Under the pieces are notes generated by a model. The model had not been told where the DNA came from. It did no database searches and was given only the letters and a program-made list of their open reading frames with translations. A stretch of 64,000 nucleotides of DNA from Flavobacterium microcysteis (lineage in GTDB: Bacteria; Bacteroidota; Bacteroidia; Flavobacteriales; Flavobacteriaceae). Where the stretch lies: assembly GCF_006385255.1 (NCBI RefSeq), contig NZ_VFJE01000053.1:327875-391874 (forward strand), in the 5' to 3' direction. Shown here piece after piece: positions 8,636 through 17,419 of this stretch (positions are counted from its first letter, which is position 1; each line of letters starts with the position of its first letter). The position numbers and the translations under genes were made by a program.

Positions 8636-8671
8636 AAAGGAGATGTGGGGGCATCTCCTTTATTGTTTTTA
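8636..8671 (+). terminator. intrinsic terminator
   Basis: A 10-bp perfect stem (AAAGGAGATG with CATCTCCTTT), 6-base loop, then a T-rich tail ATTGTTTTT. It follows the small exported protein gene. Confidence 0.85.
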
Positions 8672-8741
8672 TATTATAACATATATTAACATTTAAAATT
8701 GGTTTAAAATTTTAAATTTGTGAAAAACATTGTACCCCAAT

Positions 8742-10082
8742 ATGAGCTCGAAAATCTTGGTGATTGATGATGACACGTCTTTTTGCGTAATGCTGAAAAC
8801 CTTCTTGCAAAAAAAAGGTTATGATGTTACCAATGCTTTCAATGCTAAAGAAGCTGAAGAAGCGATACGAAATCAAATTTTTGATGTTGTCCTTACAGAT
8901 ATCCGACTGCCAGACAGTGACGGTATCCAGATATTAAAATATATAAAAGAAACTTCTTTTAAAACCCAGGTTGTTCTAATGACCGGGTATACTGATATTA
9001 AAACAGCCGTCAGCGCCATGAAATTGGGAGCCTATGATTATGTGGGCAAACCTATCAATCCTGACGAAATTCTACACACTATCGAACAGGCTCTAAAAAA
9101 GAGACTTGAAAAACCAGAACCTGTTGCCGAGAAAAAAGAAAAAAAAGAAACTTCCGATTTTGCTTTTGTAAAAGGCGCCAGCTCGACATCCAATCAGCTA
9201 CATGAATACATTGGCCTTGTTTCACCTACCAATATGTCTGTATTAATCATAGGCGATAGCGGTACAGGAAAAGAATACATTGCGCATACCATACACATGC
9301 AAAGCAAACGAAAAGACAAGCCTTTTATTCCTGTTGATTGCGGTGCTATTCCCAAAGAACTTGCTTCAAGCGAATTTTTTGGGCATATAAAAGGTTCCTT
9401 TACTGGAGCCATAAATGACAAAACCGGGCATTTTGAAGCTGCAAATGGCGGAACATTGTTTTTGGACGAAGTTGGAAATCTTTCTTATGAAGTACAAATC
9501 CAACTACTTCGTGCTTTGCAGGAACGAAAAGTAAAACCAGTAGGAAGCAATCATGAAATCAAGGTAGACATTCGTGTCATTGCCGCTACTAATGAAGACC
9601 TTTCTGAAGCTGTCAAACGTGGAGATTTCCGTGAAGACCTTTATCACAGGTTGAATGAATTCTGCATCCAGGCTCCAAGATTGAGCGAAAGAAAACAGGA
9701 CATTATGGTTTTTGCACATCATTTCCTTGCTTTGGCTAATGATGATCTCGAAAAAAACATTGAAGGTTTTGATGACGAAGTCATTGAATTATTCATGAAT
9801 TATGACTGGCCTGGAAACCTTCGTGAGATGAAAAATACCATTAAAAGATCTGTATTGCTTACAAAGACCAATACCGTTCCTATTGATGTGTTGCCACAAG
9901 AAATGCGTTCTGCTATAGAGCAGGAAAATGCAATTCCGTATTATTCAAAAGAAAATGAAGAATCAGCAATCCGTTCTGCTTTAGAAAAAGCCGGCTTTAA
10001 TAAAACCAAAGCTGCCAAATTGCTGAATATTGACCGTAAGACACTTTATAACAAATTGAAATTATACAGTATAGATCTGTAG
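8742..10082 (+). CDS. sigma-54-dependent response regulator (NtrC type)
   Basis: The ATG at 8742 (MSSKILVIDD) is preferred to an upstream TTG that adds only four residues. Domains: receiver at 4-115 with phospho-acceptor Asp53 (VVLTDIRLPD), AAA+ domain at about 140-365 with Walker A GDSGTGKE and a GSFTGA loop in place of the usual GAFTGA, Walker B GGTLFLDEVG, and a Fis-type HTH at the C terminus (NKTKAAKLLNIDRKTLYNKL). It would activate RpoN promoters when phosphorylated. TAAATTTG at 8713-8720 is a possible -7 element. The hybrid kinase gene converging from 12739 is a plausible partner. Confidence 0.93.
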   Translation: MSSKILVIDDDTSFCVMLKTFLQKKGYDVTNAFNAKEAEEAIRNQIFDVVLTDIRLPDSDGIQILKYIKETSFKTQVVLMTGYTDIKTAVSAMKLGAYDYVGKPINPDEILHTIEQALKKRLEKPEPVAEKKEKKETSDFAFVKGASSTSNQLHEYIGLVSPTNMSVLIIGDSGTGKEYIAHTIHMQSKRKDKPFIPVDCGAIPKELASSEFFGHIKGSFTGAINDKTGHFEAANGGTLFLDEVGNLSYEVQIQLLRALQERKVKPVGSNHEIKVDIRVIAATNEDLSEAVKRGDFREDLYHRLNEFCIQAPRLSERKQDIMVFAHHFLALANDDLEKNIEGFDDEVIELFMNYDWPGNLREMKNTIKRSVLLTKTNTVPIDVLPQEMRSAIEQENAIPYYSKENEESAIRSALEKAGFNKTKAAKLLNIDRKTLYNKLKLYSIDL

Positions 10083-10089
10083 TTTTTTT

Positions 10090-10140
10090 TAGCGGCTCAG
10101 CTACTTAGTTTCTTAGTAACTAAGCACCTTAGTACCTCTT
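10090..10140. repeat. patterned intergenic repeat, family C copy 1
   Basis: Built of short TTAG/TAAG words: CTACTTAGTTTCTTAGTAAC, then TAAGCACCTTAGTACCT. A second block of the same wording (CTTAGCACCTCAGAACC, then TTAGCAACTTAGCACCT) lies at 10275-10325. Both are in the gap between the two convergent signalling genes and are not coding. Confidence 0.65.
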
Positions 10141-10179
10141 TCAATAAGTTAACTCTAGTCAAATTAAGAATTTTATTAA

Positions 10180-10230
10180 AATGCGGATTAGAATAATTAC
10201 ACGGATTTTAGGAAATCTGTGCCTATAAAA
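10180..10230 (-). repeat. dispersed intergenic repeat, family B copy 2
   Basis: On the minus strand this reads TTTCCTAAAATCCGTGTAAT, then TATTCTAATCCGCAT, closely matching the family B copy at 6728-6778 in the opposite orientation. Not coding. Confidence 0.6.
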
Positions 10231-10274
10231 GAAAAGGTAAAAAGGCTCTCTTTCAATAGCCTTCACTTTTACAC

Positions 10275-10325
10275 ACAAAACACACAACCTTAGCACCTCA
10301 GAACCTTAGCAACTTAGCACCTTTT
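10275..10325. repeat. patterned intergenic repeat, family C copy 2
   Basis: Words of the form CCTTAGCACCT, CAGAACCTTAGC and AACTTAGCACC repeat at about 8-12 base intervals directly below the kinase stop codon. It pairs in wording with 10090-10140. Confidence 0.65.
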
Positions 10326-12739
10326 TAACCAATCTCCTTCTCCAATTCTGAAATTAAAATCGATAGCTTTTGGAAAATTGTTTCTACATACTTTTCCATT
10401 TCTTCCTTGTTATGCTCTAAGCTTTGGTCTTCTATTGGCTCTAGCAAATCAGAAATCGTATATACCTCCATTTGTTTGAGCATCGGAATCATCTTATGGG
10501 CTATTTCCGACATTCTTTTCTGGTTCATTTCACAAGTGGCCTGTCGTAGCGCTTCTGTATTCTCTGAAACGCTCGTGATAAACGTATCCACGATTAATTT
10601 TAAAGAAACCGGATCGTTTTGGGTAAATTTATTCAGGCTTGTCAGATCAAATAGCTTTTCATCTTTTCTGGCGTCCGCAACCTGAACAGCAACATCTACA
10701 GGCTTCCCATCAAATATGGATTTCATAAGAAGCAGAAGTTCTTCCAATCGTAGCGGTTTTGGATGAAAGGCCGTAAAGCCTTTGCTTGTAAAATCTTCCG
10801 GGTTAAGATTTCTCTTTCCGGATAAAGCAATTACTGGAATAGAAGCTATTTGATTATTGTTGTTATTTCGGATAATCCTCACCAGTTCAAATCCATCGAT
10901 ATTAGGCATTTGGATATCGCTCAAAACAAGATCAAATTGTTCATGTTCTAATAAATCCCTCACTTTGGCAGCATCGACCAGTGTAGTTATTTTTACAGGA
11001 TAATTGGAGAAAATCTCCTTCATCAATGAAAGTTGCATCACATCGTCATCAACAATAAGAATCCTTTTGTCTTTTAAAAATTCTGCTTCTGAATCCAAAC
11101 TTGGAACGACAGTCTCAACAGCTTCGGCTCCCGATTTTATAGCCGGAATCGTAATCGTAAAGATCGACCCTTTGTTTTCTTCACTATCCAATACGATATC
11201 GCCGTCTAAAAGCTGTAACATTCTTTTGGCAATTGTCAACCCTAAACCTGTTCCTCCAAATTTCTTTTCTATCCCGGCATGTGCCTGGGTGAATTCTTTA
11301 AAAACCGCTTTTTGCTTGTTTTTTGCAATCCCGATTCCGGTATCGATTACAGAAACAACAATAGTCTCTGATTCTATCTTGGCATGAACCTCAACAGAAC
11401 CTTCCTGCGTAAATTTTATAGCGTTTGAAATCAGGTTGGTCAAAATTTGCTTGAGTCTGTAAGGATCTGACACAAAATTATCATCCAATACTTCTTCAAC
11501 ATCCCAATTAAGCTCAATACCTTTATTTTCTGCATTGGGCTCTAATGGCTTGCAGGTACTTTCAATCAAGTCTTTAAAATTAAAACTGACTTTTTCAACA
11601 TTGATACGGTTGTTTTCCAATTTTGAGAAATCTACCAGATCATTGACCAATTTTAATATGTAATTTGAAGAATGTTTTATATTGTCGAGATATTGTTCCT
11701 GTTTTGGATTGACATTGGTATTTTTTAGCAGGTCAGAAAAACCGATAACACTTCCTAACGGCGTCTGTATATCATGCGTCACGGTAGCCAAAAGCATCAT
11801 CTTACTGCGCAACAGGTCTTCTTTCTCAGCGTTCAGGCTTTCGAGCTGATTTCTGTAATTTTGATTTATAGTAAGGTCCCTTATGATAATATAGCCAAAA
11901 ATAATCAGCAGGAAGAACGTTATGGCTCCAACCCATGCAATCGTCTGGATTGTATTATCGATGGCGCGTTTGGATTCATTAATTTTTGCATACGATTTTT
12001 CCAACATCTGTTTTTCTAAAGAAGACAGAACCGTTCGGAGTTGATCTGAAATATACCGGTTTTCATCAAGCATTTTCTGCTCCTTACCAAATAACTCATA
12101 TTGCGTCTCTATATTTATTGCTGCCTCTTTTCTTATAGCTCCCTGAAAGGCCATCATAAGTGAGTCGTTAGAAAGCGGCAGCTTGCTCAAAGAATCCATC
12201 TGTTTTTTTGTAAGCACTTCATTTAAAAAGGATCGGTACTGCTGCCTTCCTGAAAACTTTACCGGCTTTATTTTTTTGACCAATGAATCTTTTGTGGTAT
12301 ACACCTTTCTTTCGGCCCGCTTGAAAGTAGCCTTTGTATCGACATAATTCCTAAACTCTATAATCTCATTGATACTTTTTTTCTTTTTCTGAAGCAGATA
12401 TTGGATTGTATCCAGCTTGGAAAGCTGTGTTTTATCGGCTTCCGATTTTATAGCCTCAATTTCTAATTTTATACTATCGAGAAGCTTGTTATACTCATTA
12501 ACATCAGCTTTAGAACCTGTTAATATCGAATTCCTCCCTACAGTTTCAGAGGCATACAAACTGGCAATAGCATTACTGACACGGATTACTTTTTGGCTGT
12601 CTGCATTGGCATCATCGCCGGGAGTGGCAATTTTTAGGATTTCAGAATAGATAAACCAAACCGACAAAGCGGCTATTACAAAAAGCAATAAATACCCTAC
12701 AATAACTTTTGCTTTTAAAGATTTCGGTTTCTGACTCAT
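10325..12739 (-). CDS. membrane hybrid histidine kinase with receiver and HPt domains
   Basis: An 804-residue sensor: membrane helices at about 12-31 and 267-287 bracket a 235-residue, mostly helical extracytoplasmic sensor; then a HisKA domain with His322 (LATVTHDIQTPLGSVIGFSD), an HATPase domain with N-box (LTNLISNAIKF), DTGIGI and GGTGLGL, a receiver with Asp in LVLSDIQMPNIDG (about 620) and a C-terminal HPt-like domain with His in SEIAHKMIPML. This is a full internal phosphorelay in one chain. The sensor fold looks like the four-helix type and the ligand is unknown. It converges on the sigma-54 regulator, a likely output partner by position only. Confidence 0.92.
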   Translation of the reverse strand: MSQKPKSLKAKVIVGYLLLFVIAALSVWFIYSEILKIATPGDDANADSQKVIRVSNAIASLYASETVGRNSILTGSKADVNEYNKLLDSIKLEIEAIKSEADKTQLSKLDTIQYLLQKKKKSINEIIEFRNYVDTKATFKRAERKVYTTKDSLVKKIKPVKFSGRQQYRSFLNEVLTKKQMDSLSKLPLSNDSLMMAFQGAIRKEAAINIETQYELFGKEQKMLDENRYISDQLRTVLSSLEKQMLEKSYAKINESKRAIDNTIQTIAWVGAITFFLLIIFGYIIIRDLTINQNYRNQLESLNAEKEDLLRSKMMLLATVTHDIQTPLGSVIGFSDLLKNTNVNPKQEQYLDNIKHSSNYILKLVNDLVDFSKLENNRINVEKVSFNFKDLIESTCKPLEPNAENKGIELNWDVEEVLDDNFVSDPYRLKQILTNLISNAIKFTQEGSVEVHAKIESETIVVSVIDTGIGIAKNKQKAVFKEFTQAHAGIEKKFGGTGLGLTIAKRMLQLLDGDIVLDSEENKGSIFTITIPAIKSGAEAVETVVPSLDSEAEFLKDKRILIVDDDVMQLSLMKEIFSNYPVKITTLVDAAKVRDLLEHEQFDLVLSDIQMPNIDGFELVRIIRNNNNNQIASIPVIALSGKRNLNPEDFTSKGFTAFHPKPLRLEELLLLMKSIFDGKPVDVAVQVADARKDEKLFDLTSLNKFTQNDPVSLKLIVDTFITSVSENTEALRQATCEMNQKRMSEIAHKMIPMLKQMEVYTISDLLEPIEDQSLEHNKEEMEKYVETIFQKLSILISELEKEIG

Positions 12740-12771
12740 GAGGATAAAGATAGTACTTTAAAATAATTTGT

Positions 12772-12806
12772 TAAAAAAAAATCCGGCAGAAACTGCCGGA
12801 TTTTTT
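12772..12806 (-). terminator. intrinsic terminator after acyl-CoA dehydrogenase
   Basis: AATCCGGCAG and CTGCCGGATT form a perfect stem around a 3-base AAA loop, with A9 on the left and T6 on the right, so it works on both strands. On the minus strand it ends the acyl-CoA dehydrogenase transcript. Confidence 0.88.
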
Positions 12807-12827
12807 AAACGTCAAAGTTTGACAAAC

Positions 12828-13967
12828 TTATGCTAATATGCTTCTGGAAATTACGATTCTTTGAATTTCAGAAGTTCCTTCATATATCTGAGTGATTTTT
12901 GCATCACGCATCATTCTTTCTACATGATATTCTCTTACATATCCGTTACCACCATGAATCTGTACAGCTTCAATAGTAGTATCCATTGCAGTTTGAGAAG
13001 CAAACAATTTCGCCATCGCACCTGATTGTGAAATGTCTTGTCCGGCATCTTTTTCAGAAGCTGCTTTCAAACATAGCAATTCTGCTGCGCTGATCTGAGT
13101 TGCCATATCTGCCAATTTAAAAGCAATAGCCTGGTGCTTGGAGATTTCTTTTCCAAACGCTTTTCTTTCTTTAGAATATTTCAATGCCAGTTCATAAGCT
13201 CCTGTTGCAATTCCAAGGGCTTGAGAAGCGATTCCAATTCTTCCGCCATTCAATACTGCCATTGCAAAATTAAATCCAAAACCTTCATCTCCGATTCTGT
13301 TTTCTTTAGGAACTTTTACATCTGTAAACATTAAAGAATGCGTATCAGATCCGCGGATTCCCATTTTTTGTTCTTTCGGGCCAATTTCAAATCCAGCCCA
13401 TCCTTTTTCAACAAGAAATGCGTTGATTCCTTTGTGTCCTTTTTCAATATCGGTTTGAGCAATTACAATATAAGTAGAGGCTGTTGCTCCGTTTGTAATC
13501 CAGTTTTTTGTACCATTTAAAAGATAATGGTCACCTTTATCTATTGCTGTTGTTTTTTGTGAAGTCGCATCACTACCTGCTTCTGGCTCAGAAAGACAGA
13601 AAGCTCCAATAACCTCACCTTTAGCCAAAGGCACAAGGTATTTTTGTTTTTGTTCCTCGTTACAGTATTTTTCTATACCTGCGCAAACGAGTGAATTGTT
13701 TACAGACATTACTACTGCTGCCGAAGCATCTACTTTTGCAATTTCTTTCATTGCTAAAACGTAAGAAACGCTATCCAATCCAGCTCCTCCGTATTTCGGG
13801 TCAACCATCATCCCAAGAAAACCTAAATCAGCCATCATTTTGACTTGTTCTGTTGGGAATTTTGAATGTTCGTCTCTTTCAATTACACCTGGAAGCAGCT
13901 CTGCCTGAGCAAAATCTCTAGCTGCTTGCTGAATCATCAGGTGTTCTTCGGTTAGTTTAAAATCCAT
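12828..13967 (-). CDS. acyl-CoA dehydrogenase
   Basis: FAD-dependent alpha,beta-dehydrogenation of acyl-CoA (or a related branched-chain acyl-CoA). Family landmarks in order: GMMVDPKYGGAGLDS, AFCLSEPEAGSDA (first PROSITE-type signature), the KNWITNGATA region, AFGKEISKHQAIAFKLADM, and QIHGGNGYVREYHVERMMRD with the C-terminal YEGTSEIQR, where the Glu of YEGT is the likely catalytic base. The 379 residues are the usual length for short-chain types. Substrate length cannot be fixed from sequence. It is transcribed alone, divergent from anmK. Confidence 0.93.
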   Translation of the reverse strand: MDFKLTEEHLMIQQAARDFAQAELLPGVIERDEHSKFPTEQVKMMADLGFLGMMVDPKYGGAGLDSVSYVLAMKEIAKVDASAAVVMSVNNSLVCAGIEKYCNEEQKQKYLVPLAKGEVIGAFCLSEPEAGSDATSQKTTAIDKGDHYLLNGTKNWITNGATASTYIVIAQTDIEKGHKGINAFLVEKGWAGFEIGPKEQKMGIRGSDTHSLMFTDVKVPKENRIGDEGFGFNFAMAVLNGGRIGIASQALGIATGAYELALKYSKERKAFGKEISKHQAIAFKLADMATQISAAELLCLKAASEKDAGQDISQSGAMAKLFASQTAMDTTIEAVQIHGGNGYVREYHVERMMRDAKITQIYEGTSEIQRIVISRSILA

Positions 13968-14011
13968 AATTTGTAAAGGTATTATTTGCCGTTTTATTGT
14001 TTTTTTGCGTC

Positions 14012-14042
14012 CAAATGTAAATATTAAATATCAAATTTTCAA
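14012..14042 (-). promoter_or_regulatory. promoter for acyl-CoA dehydrogenase
   Basis: Read on the minus strand: TTG (14040-14042), a 20-base spacer and TACATTTG (14012-14019), a good match to the Bacteroidota -33/-7 consensus. Transcription would begin about 35-40 bases above the start codon at 13967. Confidence 0.6.
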
Positions 14043-14065
14043 TAAGATTGCCTAATTTTGGCGCT

Positions 14066-15133
14066 ATGGCTATAGAAAACTATAACGTTATCGGAGTTAT
14101 GTCAGGCACATCCTTGGATGGCATCGACCTGGCCCTTATAATTTTTCATAGGCTGGAAAACCACTGGCAGTATCAAATTAAAGAAACCAAAGCAGTTCCC
14201 TATACAGAAGATTGGATTTCCAGACTCAAAAAAGCTGTGGATTTTTCTCAGGAAGAACTCGAAAAACTAAATAAGGAGTATACCTTATTATTAGGTAATG
14301 TAATTTCCGATTTTATTGCTGTAAATCAGTTGGAAAATCTGGATGGCATATGTTCCCATGGACATACAATCTTACACCAACCTCAAAACGGTTTTACCTT
14401 ACAGATTGGAAATCTTCCGGAAATTGCAAAACTCACCAACCAGAAAGTGATTTGTGATTTCCGTGTTCAGGATGTGGAATATGGCGGACAAGGCGCTCCA
14501 CTGGTTCCTATTGGCGACCGCTTTTTGTTTCCAGAATATGATTTCTGCCTGAATCTTGGTGGTTTTTCTAATATCTCTTTTGAACAAGATGGCAACAGAA
14601 TCGCTTTTGATATTTCTCCTGTCAATACAGTGCTTAATTTTTACGCAAGCTTGTTAGGTCTTGAATATGACGACAAAGGAACAATTGCCCGAAGTGGAAC
14701 TGTTTCTGAATCTTTATTACAAGAACTTAACACCATTGATTTTTACGCTCAAACCTATCCTAAATCCTTAGGCTATGAATTTGTAAAGACGATTGTATTG
14801 CCTATGATGGAAAAGCATACTATTTCCACAGCAGATAAATTACGAACTTTTGTAGAGCATATTGCCATACAGACTTCATTGGCAGTTCCTAAAAAAACAG
14901 GAACCATTCTAGCCACCGGAGGCGGGGCCTATAATGTTTTTTTACTGGAACGAATGGCCTTCCATTTACCAGAAATGACATTCAAAGTGCCAGACGATAA
15001 AACAGTAGAATATAAAGAAGCCTTGATTTTTGCTTTACTTGGCGTTTTAAAGCTGCGAAATGAAGTAAATGTATTGGCTAGCGTAACCGGAGCCAAACAC
15101 GATCACAGTTCCGGAAAAATATTCCTTCCCTAA
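14066..15133 (+). CDS. anmK: anhydro-N-acetylmuramic acid kinase
   Basis: Phosphorylates and hydrolyses 1,6-anhydro-MurNAc to MurNAc-6-phosphate in cell-wall recycling. Family motifs are plain: VIGVMSGTSLDGIDLAL at residues 7-23, CSHGHTILHQP, FRVQDVEYGGQGAPLVPIGD, LNLGGFSNIS and the C-terminal ATGGGAYN. The ATG at 14066 is chosen over an upstream TTG because TAATTTTG, a -7-like element, occupies 14053-14060 and would start RNA almost at the ATG. No other recycling genes are adjacent, so it appears monocistronic or weakly linked to the dehydrogenase that follows. Confidence 0.93.
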   Translation: MAIENYNVIGVMSGTSLDGIDLALIIFHRLENHWQYQIKETKAVPYTEDWISRLKKAVDFSQEELEKLNKEYTLLLGNVISDFIAVNQLENLDGICSHGHTILHQPQNGFTLQIGNLPEIAKLTNQKVICDFRVQDVEYGGQGAPLVPIGDRFLFPEYDFCLNLGGFSNISFEQDGNRIAFDISPVNTVLNFYASLLGLEYDDKGTIARSGTVSESLLQELNTIDFYAQTYPKSLGYEFVKTIVLPMMEKHTISTADKLRTFVEHIAIQTSLAVPKKTGTILATGGGAYNVFLLERMAFHLPEMTFKVPDDKTVEYKEALIFALLGVLKLRNEVNVLASVTGAKHDHSSGKIFLP

Positions 15134-15149
15134 ACGGAATTCCTAAAAC

Positions 15150-15181
15150 TTTGTGCATTCATGCTTTAAAAACTATATTTG
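15150..15181 (+). promoter_or_regulatory. promoter for glutamate-type dehydrogenase
   Basis: TTTG at 15150-15153, a 20-base spacer and TATATTTG at 15174-15181. Transcription would begin about 30 bases before the ATG at 15220, so the gene does not depend on anmK read-through. Confidence 0.65.
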
Positions 15182-15219
15182 CAAACCAATAAAAAACAAC
15201 AGACAAATAATACAATATA

Positions 15220-16446
15220 ATGAAAGATTTACTTAAGAAATTTGAGAATAAAGAACCTGAAATAATATTCAACTGGAAAGACTCCGAAACTGAAGCAGAA
15301 GGATGGACAGTAATCAACTCTCTACGCGGAGGTGCTGCCGGTGGCGGAACAAGAATGAGAAAAGGGCTTGATGTGAATGAGGTTCTCTCTTTGGCAAAAA
15401 CCATGGAGGTAAAATTTTCAGTTTCAGGGCCGGCAATTGGCGGAGCTAAATCCGGTATCAATTTCGACCCGAACGACCCAAGAAAAAAAGGTGTTTTACA
15501 AAGATGGTACAAGGCTGTTTCTCCATTATTGAAAAGCTATTATGGAACCGGAGGCGATTTGAACGTTGATGAAATCCATGAGGTAATTCCAATGACAGAA
15601 GAATGTGGTGTATGGCACCCACAAGAAGGTGTCTTCAACGGACATTTCAAACCAAGTGAAGCTGATAAAATCAACAGAATTGGACAATTGCGTCAAGGTG
15701 TTGTGAAAGTTATTGAAAACCCAATCTATTCTCCTGATGTAAACCAAAAATATACAGTAGCTGATATGATTACTGGTTATGGTGTTGCAGAAGCAGTGCG
15801 TCATTTCTATGACATCTACGGCGGAAGCATCAAAGGAAAGAGAGCTATTGTTCAGGGATTTGGAAACGTAGGTTCTGCTGCGGCTTATTATTTGGCTAAT
15901 TCAGGAGCAAAAATCGTTGGTATCATCGACAGAGATGGCGGAGTTATCAATGAAAATGGTTTTACTTTTGAAGAAATCAGAACTTTATTCGTTAACAAAA
16001 ACGGAAACCAGCTTGTAGCTGACAACATGATTCCTTTTGAAGAAATCAACAAAAAGATATGGGCTATTGGTGCTGAAATCTTTACTCCTTGTGCTGCTTC
16101 AAGATTAGTCACTCAAGAGCAATTAGACAATATGGCTGCCGCAGGATTGGAAGTAATTTCATGTGGCGCTAACGTTCCATTTGCTGATAAAGAAATTTTC
16201 TTTGGCCCAATTATGGAAGCTGCCGACAAAAAGATAAGCCTGGTTCCTGACTTTATTTCAAACTGTGGAATGGCAAGAGTATTTGCTTATTTCATGGAGA
16301 AAAAAGTACAAATGACAGACGAAGCTATCTTCAATGATACTTCTGTAACCATCAAAAATGCAATACAAAAAGCACACGACCTAAACGCTGACAAGAAAAA
16401 TATCAGTGCGACTGCTTTTGAGATTGCCCTGAAACAGTTGGTCTAA
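15220..16446 (+). CDS. Glu/Leu/Phe/Val-type amino-acid dehydrogenase
   Basis: Oxidative deamination of an amino acid (most likely glutamate) with NAD(P). N-terminal catalytic domain: RGGAAGGGTRMRKG at 37-49, the K of EVKFSVSGPAIGGAKSGI (63-80) and GTGGDLNVDE (109-118); C-terminal Rossmann domain with VQGFGNVGSAAAYYL (from residue 211) and IIDRDGG. At 408 residues it is shorter than hexameric NADP-glutamate dehydrogenases and fits the ELFV short type also found in leucine/valine enzymes, so the substrate is not settled. It has its own promoter. Confidence 0.85.
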   Translation: MKDLLKKFENKEPEIIFNWKDSETEAEGWTVINSLRGGAAGGGTRMRKGLDVNEVLSLAKTMEVKFSVSGPAIGGAKSGINFDPNDPRKKGVLQRWYKAVSPLLKSYYGTGGDLNVDEIHEVIPMTEECGVWHPQEGVFNGHFKPSEADKINRIGQLRQGVVKVIENPIYSPDVNQKYTVADMITGYGVAEAVRHFYDIYGGSIKGKRAIVQGFGNVGSAAAYYLANSGAKIVGIIDRDGGVINENGFTFEEIRTLFVNKNGNQLVADNMIPFEEINKKIWAIGAEIFTPCAASRLVTQEQLDNMAAAGLEVISCGANVPFADKEIFFGPIMEAADKKISLVPDFISNCGMARVFAYFMEKKVQMTDEAIFNDTSVTIKNAIQKAHDLNADKKNISATAFEIALKQLV

Positions 16447-16517
16447 TTATTGATAGTATTTAGATAACATTTTTTCGATAATTACGTTATCTTTATCGAG
16501 CATAATTCGCAAAAACT

Positions 16518-17396
16518 ATGAATGTCACCCTTTCTGACGAACAAAAAAAGTCTTTAGCCATCACAACAGTTTTGTTTACGTTGCTGTTATTGCTTTTGTT
16601 TCTGATCAAATTTGCCACCGAGGAAAGAATCCAAGAACTTGCCGGAGGCGGAGGCGGAGGTGTGACCGTAAATTTTGGCGATAGTGAGTTTGGTTCTGGT
16701 GCTGATTATACAAGCGAGGTTTTAAAAGTAACCCAAACGACAAAATCAGCACCACAGCCAACTGCTAGTTCACAGGAAGATATTTTGACTCAAAACTCTG
16801 ACGAGGATGCTGTTTCTGTAACAGAAACAAAAAAACCTGTCAAGTCAGAAGTCAAAAAACCTACCACAACTCCCGTTGAAGTCAAAAAACAACCATCAAA
16901 ATCTACAAATGATGCAATCTCTAGTATTTTGGGCGGTGCCAACAAAGGCGGTGATGGCGACGATGGAGTATCCGGAAACAAAGGAAAGCTGAATGGCGAT
17001 AAAAATTCCAACAATTACTATGGCGATGGCGGATCAGGTGGTGGAACCGGAGGCGGAAATGGTCCGGGTAACGGACCTGGTAATGGTCCGGGAAGTGGAC
17101 CTGGTTCTGGAGGCGGAAGCGGAGGCGGTTATTCGTTAGGAAATCGAAAAGCTTTATCAAAACCATCTCCTAACAGCGATTGTAGTAATGAAACAGGGAT
17201 TGTTGTCGTTGAAGTATCTGTAGATAAAAACGGTAATACTATTAGTGCTACTGCTGGAATTAAAGGAACTACTATCACTGCCAAATGTTTAAGAGATCAG
17301 GCAAAACAAGCCGCCATGAGAACCAAATGGCAGGCAAGCAGCGATGCTCCTGAACGCCAGGTTGGCAAAATTATTTATAACTTCGGTTTAAATTAA
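16518..17396 (+). CDS. TonB-like energy transducer with glycine-rich linker
   Basis: Layout fits a TonB-family protein: short cytoplasmic start, one membrane helix at about 14-32 (TVLFTLLLLLLFLIKF), a Gly6 patch, a Pro/Lys/Thr-rich spacer (VKSEVKKPTTTPVEVKKQP), a long Gly/Asn/Pro repeat (GNGPGNGPGSGPG) and a 75-residue C-terminal alpha/beta module (GIVVVEVSVDKNGNTISA, then KCLRDQAKQAAMRTKWQ). That module matches the TonB C-terminal pattern, which contacts outer-membrane receptors. ExbB and ExbD are elsewhere in this window (49.7-50.8 kb). It is 23 bases above folC on the same strand. The call is well supported by layout; the receptor partner is unknown. Confidence 0.75.
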   Translation: MNVTLSDEQKKSLAITTVLFTLLLLLLFLIKFATEERIQELAGGGGGGVTVNFGDSEFGSGADYTSEVLKVTQTTKSAPQPTASSQEDILTQNSDEDAVSVTETKKPVKSEVKKPTTTPVEVKKQPSKSTNDAISSILGGANKGGDGDDGVSGNKGKLNGDKNSNNYYGDGGSGGGTGGGNGPGNGPGNGPGSGPGSGGGSGGGYSLGNRKALSKPSPNSDCSNETGIVVVEVSVDKNGNTISATAGIKGTTITAKCLRDQAKQAAMRTKWQASSDAPERQVGKIIYNFGLN

Positions 17397-17419
17397 ACTA
17401 CACTGAAAATCATCTCCCG

